Source of the DNA: Candidatus Tepidiaquacella proteinivora
GTDB taxonomy: Bacteria; Bacteroidota; Ignavibacteria; Tepidaquicellales; Tepidaquicellaceae
Reading direction: 5' to 3'
DNA: 64,000 nucleotides
Assembly: GCA_013348845.1 (NCBI GenBank)
Contig: CP054675.1
Location: 310,001-374,000 of the forward strand
This document shows positions 59,575 to 64,000 of this stretch, in pieces. Under the pieces are notes generated by a model. The model saw nothing but the letters and a program-made list of their open reading frames with translations, was not told the origin of the DNA and searched no databases. The position numbers and the translations under genes were made by a program. The first letter of the stretch is position 1; every line of letters starts with the position of its first letter.

Positions 59575-60422
59575 AATAGCCGTTGGATGTAAAGTGCAAT
59601 ATTATTCGATATGCCAATTTAAGAAATATTAATAAAGTTCTAAAAATTAATATCTATTATGAAAGACGAAATTTTATCATACCAAAAGATGTGTAAAAAA
59701 ATCGGTGTAGAAAGAATTCAAAAAGGAATGAGTTTCCATATCAAAGAAGGTATTTCTGTCGTTTTAATGTCTGTAAGACCTGATGCTCCTTATGATGATG
59801 AAATAGATTATGTTAATAATTTATTGATCTATGAAGGTCATGATGTTCGCAAGTTTAAACAAAATCGAAACCCAAAAATTATTGATCAGCCAATATATAC
59901 TGCTAAAAGAACATTAACAGAGAACGGCAAATTTATAAATGCTGTTGAAAATTATAAAAAGGGATTTATTTCCCCTGAAAAAATACTTGTCTTCGAAAAG
60001 TTAAAGCCAGGGATTTGGTCAGAAAAGGGATTGTTTTCCTTAATTGATTATGAAACAAGAATTTCTAATGGCAGAAAAGTTTTTAAATTCATACTTAAAT
60101 ACATTGACGAAGATATTAAAATACCAAAAGGAAAAGACGAAGAAGAACACAATAAACTTATTCCTAAAAGTGTTAAAGTCGCAGTCTGGAAAAGAGACAA
60201 TGGTAAATGTGTTCTTTGTGGCACTACCGAAAATTTATATTTTGATCATGATCTGCCATTTTCTAAAAGTGGAAGCAGTATCACTGAGAAGAATGTTAGA
60301 ATTCTTTGTAATAAATGTATTTTAAAAAAGCATGATAAAATCAAATAGGGGATGTGCTTGCGTTATACTATCTATCGCTATCGCTCACTCGTTCACCTTT
60401 CAAGCTATCCCAATAACGGCTA
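59575..60422. repeat. 10-bp inverted repeat flanking the HNH gene
   Basis: AATAGCCGTT, near 59571-59581, reappears inverted as AACGGCTATT near 60413-60422. It brackets the HNH gene, in flanks that are visibly less AT-rich than the neighbourhood. Only 10 bp match, so chance is possible. I found no integron attC pairing or transposase. Confidence 0.3.
59659..60348 (+). CDS. HNH endonuclease with N-terminal SRA/YDG-like region
   Basis: The 229-aa protein has an N-terminal region (about 1-150) with LIYEGHDVRK, IDQPIYTAK, LTENGKF and KPGIWSEKGLFSLIDYE, resembling YDG/SRA-like domains of modification-dependent restriction proteins. The C-terminus is a McrA-type HNH domain with a zinc knuckle: C184, C187, DHD with H197, N212, C217 and C220. 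After the last cysteine the usual asparagine (CN) is isoleucine (I221), which may weaken catalysis. No Shine-Dalgarno is visible. It is likely an acquired defence or mobile gene; role inferred. Confidence 0.75.
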   Translation: MKDEILSYQKMCKKIGVERIQKGMSFHIKEGISVVLMSVRPDAPYDDEIDYVNNLLIYEGHDVRKFKQNRNPKIIDQPIYTAKRTLTENGKFINAVENYKKGFISPEKILVFEKLKPGIWSEKGLFSLIDYETRISNGRKVFKFILKYIDEDIKIPKGKDEEEHNKLIPKSVKVAVWKRDNGKCVLCGTTENLYFDHDLPFSKSGSSITEKNVRILCNKCILKKHDKIK

Positions 60423-60501
60423 TTAAGAGGAAAAGTCTTACAGATTTTTCTCAAATTCCACATTGAAAATCCATTAACTTTAAATTATTAGGAGGTATTT
60501 T

Positions 60502-61662
60502 ATGATTAATTTGAATTTATTGCAGAAAAAAATCTTTTTAGTTCTTTCAGTTTTGGTTCTATTTTGCATTGGGTATGAAAATTCCTATTCTATTGAACCG
60601 AAGGATAATGAGAATCAGATTTTGATTTCAAAGATGAAAGCTGCTGTTGATTCTGTGTTGAAGGCAGCTGCTGATTCTATGCTCAACAATACAAAGGTCC
60701 CAGGTTTAGTAGCATTGGTATTTGACCGAAATAAAGGGATTGAATGGATTTATGAAGCTGGTTATAGTAATATACCTGAAAAACTTCCTATGAACAGAGA
60801 TTATACATTCAGAATTGGAAGCAATACCAAGACTATTGTTGTAACTGTATTATTACAACTGGTTGATGAAGGGAAAGTTTCGCTATATGATAAACTATCA
60901 AAATATTTTCCGGAATATCCCAAAGCTGATCAGGTTACAGTTGAAATGCTTGCAAATATGACTTCGGGTATTTTTAATTACACAAACGATGAAGAATTCT
61001 GGAATGAGATGATGGCGAATCCTACTAAAGTATTGACACCGGATGAATTAATTGAAATTGGATTATTCAAACATGGATATAATTTTGAGCCTGGTGAAAA
61101 GTTTGAGTATTCTAACACGAACACAATTATTATAGGAAAGATAATTGAAAAAGTTACCGGTAACAGTCTGGAAAATGAGATTAATAATAGAATAATTCAG
61201 CTGCTTCAACTCACTAAAACGGGGTTTTTAACTTCAGGGCTTGATTTTCCGGGACCTCATCCCAGAGGTTATTATGCGGGTGAATATGAACCTGATTTTG
61301 ATGTTACAACACTTTGTGATATCAGTTGGGCTTGGGCTGCGGGTTCTGCGTATTCCACACCATTTGAATTGCAAAAGTATGTGCAGACATTAGTAGGTGG
61401 AGGATTTATTTCAGATTCTTTGCAACAGAAACGATTAAATGATGTAAGAATGATTAACGATATATCTGGTTATGGTATTGGTATTTTAAAACGGGGTAGC
61501 TTTTACGGGCACAACGGCGGTTTACCCGGTTTTACTTCAAGTATGTACCATAGTAATTTAAGAAATACAACCATAATAATTTATTTCAATTCACAGCTTC
61601 CCGAAATACCAGATGTGTTGTTCTTTAAAATTGCAGAGATACTATATGGTAAAGATTTTTAA
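60502..61662 (+). CDS. Secreted beta-lactamase-fold serine hydrolase (D-alanyl-D-alanine carboxypeptidase-like)
   Basis: The 386-aa protein has a signal peptide (IFLVLSVLVLFCIG) and a class C beta-lactamase-like fold. The catalytic SxxK is SNTK (S107, K110), the YxN is YSN (Y203) and the third motif is HNGG (H337) in place of KTG. HxG at this point is normal for this family, which includes D-Ala-D-Ala carboxypeptidase R61-like enzymes and esterases. A strong AGGAGG lies ahead of the ATG. The next gene is more than 800 bp away. Confidence 0.88.
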   Translation: MINLNLLQKKIFLVLSVLVLFCIGYENSYSIEPKDNENQILISKMKAAVDSVLKAAADSMLNNTKVPGLVALVFDRNKGIEWIYEAGYSNIPEKLPMNRDYTFRIGSNTKTIVVTVLLQLVDEGKVSLYDKLSKYFPEYPKADQVTVEMLANMTSGIFNYTNDEEFWNEMMANPTKVLTPDELIEIGLFKHGYNFEPGEKFEYSNTNTIIIGKIIEKVTGNSLENEINNRIIQLLQLTKTGFLTSGLDFPGPHPRGYYAGEYEPDFDVTTLCDISWAWAAGSAYSTPFELQKYVQTLVGGGFISDSLQQKRLNDVRMINDISGYGIGILKRGSFYGHNGGLPGFTSSMYHSNLRNTTIIIYFNSQLPEIPDVLFFKIAEILYGKDF

Positions 61663-62491
61663 AAGAAGTGCAAGTTTATCCCCTGTACACAGGGTGCCCC
61701 GAAACCCGACTCTACATGAAGCCGAAAATGTTATGCTCCATTCTAAAACGACAGAATGTAAAAGAAAGGTCTAGGAAAAATTTGTAATTGACATTGATAC
61801 CGGAAGAATATATTCGACATATTAGAAATAGAAAGAAATAAACCGACTATTATGGGGATTAAATTTTCGGACTTGAAAACTTTAAAAAAACATTGCGTAT
61901 GATTTAGAAATCAATATGTTTGAAGGTGTTAAGCCAACACCAAAGGGAATTAAAATTATCAGAGGTTATGTGAGAGGAATAATTTCATTAAATGAATTGG
62001 TGGAATTAACCAAAAAAAACGTATGTCTAAATCATACAAATACATAGACACTAAGCTATACTTATAAAGACCCAAAGATTGGATTTTAAGAAATTTTACA
62101 AGATATTACAGACCCAAAAGTTTCTCTTTTCGTTTAAATTATTGCCGTAACTAAACGATTTAATGAACTATATAAAAAACCAAATCGTAACAGGATGTAG
62201 TTATGATAATAGCAGTGTTTATTTTGGGGTTTCCTGAAAAATAGTGAAAGGTCGTCTGGTTAATTCCTCAGGGGCGTTATTCTGAAAGAAACAACAGTGT
62301 TAAGCAGCAAAACTTTTTGTGCATTCTCAAAAATATTTTTTTACTTAGAATTAGAAATTATAGGCTTTAAAGAACAGATAAATTTGATATTTTGTTTATA
62401 ATAGAATAAATAGAAGTTTTCTCCAGTTTGTTCTATGAACGATTTTAATATTGGCAGAAAAGTAAACTATTAATTTATAAAATAGATTATT
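61663..62491. other. 829-bp stretch of decayed coding sequence and unassigned DNA
   Basis: No intact gene is present. The first 230 bp hold a short GC-rich hairpin (CCCTGT/ACAGGG at 61681-61694) without a U-tract. A decayed reading frame is at 61898-62200 (entered separately). On the minus strand around 62220-62280 a short protein-like run (NAPEELTRRPFTIFQETPK) ends in a stop, another possible remnant. The rest is AT-rich and featureless to my eye. Confidence 0.5.
61898..62200 (+). pseudogene. Decayed reading frame of unknown family
   Basis: In one frame the translation is protein-like for about 100 codons: YDLEINMFEGVKPTPKGIKI, RGYVRGIISLNELVELTKKN, then TLSYTYKDPKIGF and EILQDITDPKVSLF. 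It is broken by in-frame stops at 62045, 62087 and 62135. A frameshift upstream near the A-run at 61884-61890 would join GIKFSDLKTLKK to it. I do not recognise the family. It may be a remnant of an acquired gene. Confidence 0.4.
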
Positions 62492-62780
62492 ATGATAGAA
62501 TTTCAATACGTTAATGGTTGTCAAAATGCTGGTGAAACATTAAATAATTTAAAAGAATTAATTTTAGACGGAATAATTATTGAGAATGAAATTAAAATAA
62601 CTGAAGTTCTTGATATTGATTCTGCGGAAAGATTAAATTTTTAAGGGTTCACTAACAATTTTAATTAACGGACAAGATATGTGTACATAGGAAAAACCAA
62701 AATCTTTCAATTACGGTAGTAGAATATATGGGATAAATGAAGTTAAAACTGGTGTTCTTCTGAAAGATTACATTAAATAA
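62492..62780 (+). pseudogene. Broken thioredoxin-fold small protein (FxGCP-type, mercury-resistance-associated family)
   Basis: The first 50 codons read MIEFQYVNGCQNAGETLNNL then KELIL and LDIDSAERLNF, matching small thioredoxin-fold proteins with an IEFLYFDGCP start and a later FxGSPTIxINGxD strand. The frame is lost at a run of five T (62637-62641). Removing one T restores KGSLTILINGQDM, followed by an in-frame TAG at 62688-62690, then YGSRIYGINEVKTGVLLKDY to a natural stop at 62778-62780. Two lesions make it a pseudogene. The diagnostic proline after the cysteine is also lost. Confidence 0.75.
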
Positions 62781-62876
62781 AGAAAAATAAAAAAAGTTCA
62801 GGGATAAAATTTCTAAAAATAAATAATTTAAAATAATATATAAATTATGGTAAATTTAAATTATATTTAGGATTTT

Positions 62877-64000
62877 ATGAGTGTGAAAGTACTTTTAACT
62901 GGAGCAACAGGATATATCGGTAAACGCCTCTTACCTGCATTGATAGAAAAAGGTTATCAGGTTATCTGTTGTGTAAGAGATGCGAAAAGATTTAATCCCC
63001 CCGATTCACTTAAAAAAAATATTTCAATTATTGAAATAGACCTTTTGGACATTTCGTCACTTACAAAAATTCCTGTAGATATTGATGGAGCTTATTATCT
63101 TGTTCATTCTATGTCAACATCAGATGATTATAAAAAACTTGAAGAGCAGTCTGCTATAAATTTCAGGGAAGTATTAAATAATAAGAAGGTAAAACATTTA
63201 ATTTATTTAGGCGGAATTGTTAATGAATCCAATTTATCAAAGCATTTAGCTTCAAGAAAAAATGTTGAAGAAATTTTAAGCAAAGGTAATTATAATTTTA
63301 CTTCTTTAAGAGCGGGGATAATTATCGGTTCCGGAAGTGCTTCATTTGAAATAATAAGAGATTTGGTAGAAAAACTTCCAGTAATGATTGCGCCAAAATG
63401 GTTAAATACCAAAAGCCAGCCTATAAGTATAACAGATGTAATAACAATTTTATCTCAATCTTTATTCAATAAAGAAACATACAATAAAGTATTTGATATA
63501 GGTGGTAGTGATATATTAACATACAAAGAAATGTTATTAGGATATGCAAAAATAAGAAACCTTAGACGTATAATACTAACCGTCCCTGTTATGACACCGA
63601 GATTATCGTCATACTGGTTATATTTCGTTACATCAACCTCATATAAATTAGCAAAAGCTCTTGTAGATAGTATGAAAGTGGAAGTAATTTGCAGGGATAA
63701 CAGTATAAATAAAATTTTATCAATATCAACTATTGGATACAAAGAAGCTTTGAGGAAGGCACTTGAAGGAATAGAGAGTCATAAAATTGAATCAAGCTGG
63801 AAAGATTCAAATATCAGTAGTGATTTGAATATCAAAATATCAGATTTAATAAATGTTCCTGAACACGGCTGCTATATCGACAGACGAATTAAAAAATTCA
63901 GTAATCGTGAAAAATGTATTGAGAAAATTTGGTCAATAGGTGGAGAAAACGGCTGGTATTATGGAAACTGGCTTTGGGGAATAAGGGGATTTATAGATAA
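62877..64000 (+). CDS. SDR-family NAD(P)-binding protein with C-terminal DUF2867, cut by window edge
   Basis: The frame is open from ATG 62877 to the end of the window (374 codons, no stop). The N-terminus has the extended-SDR nucleotide-binding motif LLTGATGYIGKRLLPAL. Then come YYLVHSMS, HLIYLGGIVN and LRAGIIIGSGSASFEIIRDL. The far end, WSIGGENGWYYGNWLWGIRG, is the start of the DUF2867 domain found in proteins of about 480 residues. Their reaction is not established. A promoter was not identified. Confidence 0.88.
   Translation, partial: MSVKVLLTGATGYIGKRLLPALIEKGYQVICCVRDAKRFNPPDSLKKNISIIEIDLLDISSLTKIPVDIDGAYYLVHSMSTSDDYKKLEEQSAINFREVLNNKKVKHLIYLGGIVNESNLSKHLASRKNVEEILSKGNYNFTSLRAGIIIGSGSASFEIIRDLVEKLPVMIAPKWLNTKSQPISITDVITILSQSLFNKETYNKVFDIGGSDILTYKEMLLGYAKIRNLRRIILTVPVMTPRLSSYWLYFVTSTSYKLAKALVDSMKVEVICRDNSINKILSISTIGYKEALRKALEGIESHKIESSWKDSNISSDLNIKISDLINVPEHGCYIDRRIKKFSNREKCIEKIWSIGGENGWYYGNWLWGIRGFID

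Noticed and set aside
59560-59600. Integron attC-like sequence (GCAGTTATACGCC, GCCGTTGGAT) ahead of the HNH gene
   Set aside because: GTTGGAT fits a core site, but no matching RYYYAAC partner or folded attC structure was found, and no integrase is present.
60044-60325. 93-codon frame inside the HNH gene
   Set aside because: Same strand, shifted frame, shadow of the HNH domain; no independent features.
61500-61530. Missing KTG motif in the serine hydrolase as a sign of inactivation
   Set aside because: HxG in place of KTG is normal in this branch of the class C beta-lactamase family.
61681-61694. CCCTGT-AC-ACAGGG as a LexA/SOS-type operator or terminator
   Set aside because: Spacing between half sites does not fit LexA, there is no U-tract, and no gene start follows.

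Overview
The window is AT-rich, chromosomal and gene-dense, and comes from a bacterium of the Bacteroidota/Ignavibacteriota (FCB) side of the tree. The best guess is Ignavibacteriota or a close relative. The evidence is a type IX secretion pair (PorU sortase plus PorV), secreted proteins with type IX C-terminal sorting domains, a long SecA (1025 aa) with charged insertions and a zinc-binding tail, a bifunctional-nuclease protein with a UVR motif, and a fused BadF-type activase. Start sites often carry Shine-Dalgarno sequences (acpP, rpsU, the gene at 60502). Several promoters read as -35 TTGANN, about 17 nt, -10 TATAWT. The assignment is an inference from gene content; no 16S rRNA gene is present.

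Layout. 1-8.1 kb: the end of a truncated SDR39U1-type gene, a giant acyl-CoA dehydratase activase, and secA. 8.4-13 kb: plus-strand housekeeping genes (rpsU with terminator, hpt, ftsH, a dolichol-kinase-like CTP-dependent kinase, ychF). 13-16.6 kb: minus-strand lysine 6-aminotransferase, purM, rsmI and dut. 16.7-21.2 kb: plus-strand lipoprotein with a decayed amidohydrolase fold, prmC, dtd, a DUF2520-type protein and a small outer-membrane barrel. 21.2-30.6 kb: minus-strand glycosyltransferase, a secreted M6-type protein that has lost its zinc site, PorV, and PorU behind a strong promoter and a leader hairpin. 30.8-46.1 kb: a long minus-strand run with rnc-fabF-acpP, purL, metK, a membrane Fe-S/cytochrome b oxidoreductase of the EMO type, a GT-C-like membrane protein, yjbQ, a propeller-like protein, coaX, a barrel, the bifunctional nuclease, and etfA-etfB. 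46.2-47.3 kb: initiator tRNA and an N-acetylmuramoyl-L-alanine amidase with no normal start codon. 47.3-57.4 kb: minus-strand rlpA, a two-receiver PEP/pyruvate-binding protein, gdhA, an acetyltransferase, bcp, ftsX and a sodium/solute symporter. 57.6-64 kb: a looser plus-strand accessory region with a secreted repeat protein, a methyltransferase, an HNH endonuclease, a beta-lactamase-fold hydrolase, an 829-bp gap of decayed coding sequence, a broken thioredoxin-fold gene, and an SDR/DUF2867 gene cut by the window edge.

How the genes work together. EtfAB would pass electrons from acyl-CoA and related dehydrogenases to the EMO-type membrane protein and on to quinone. SecA moves PorU, PorV and the type IX cargo across the inner membrane; PorV and PorU then handle cargo at the outer membrane. 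Amidase, RlpA and FtsX point to wall remodelling at division. The most unusual items are two clear pseudo-enzymes (M6 protein and amidohydrolase lipoprotein), the receiver-PEP fusion protein, the porU leader hairpin, and the amidase lacking ATG, GTG or TTG. No CRISPR array, prophage, insertion sequence or riboswitch was seen. The 297-bp gap at 8097-8393 lies between the divergent secA and rpsU and looks purely regulatory.
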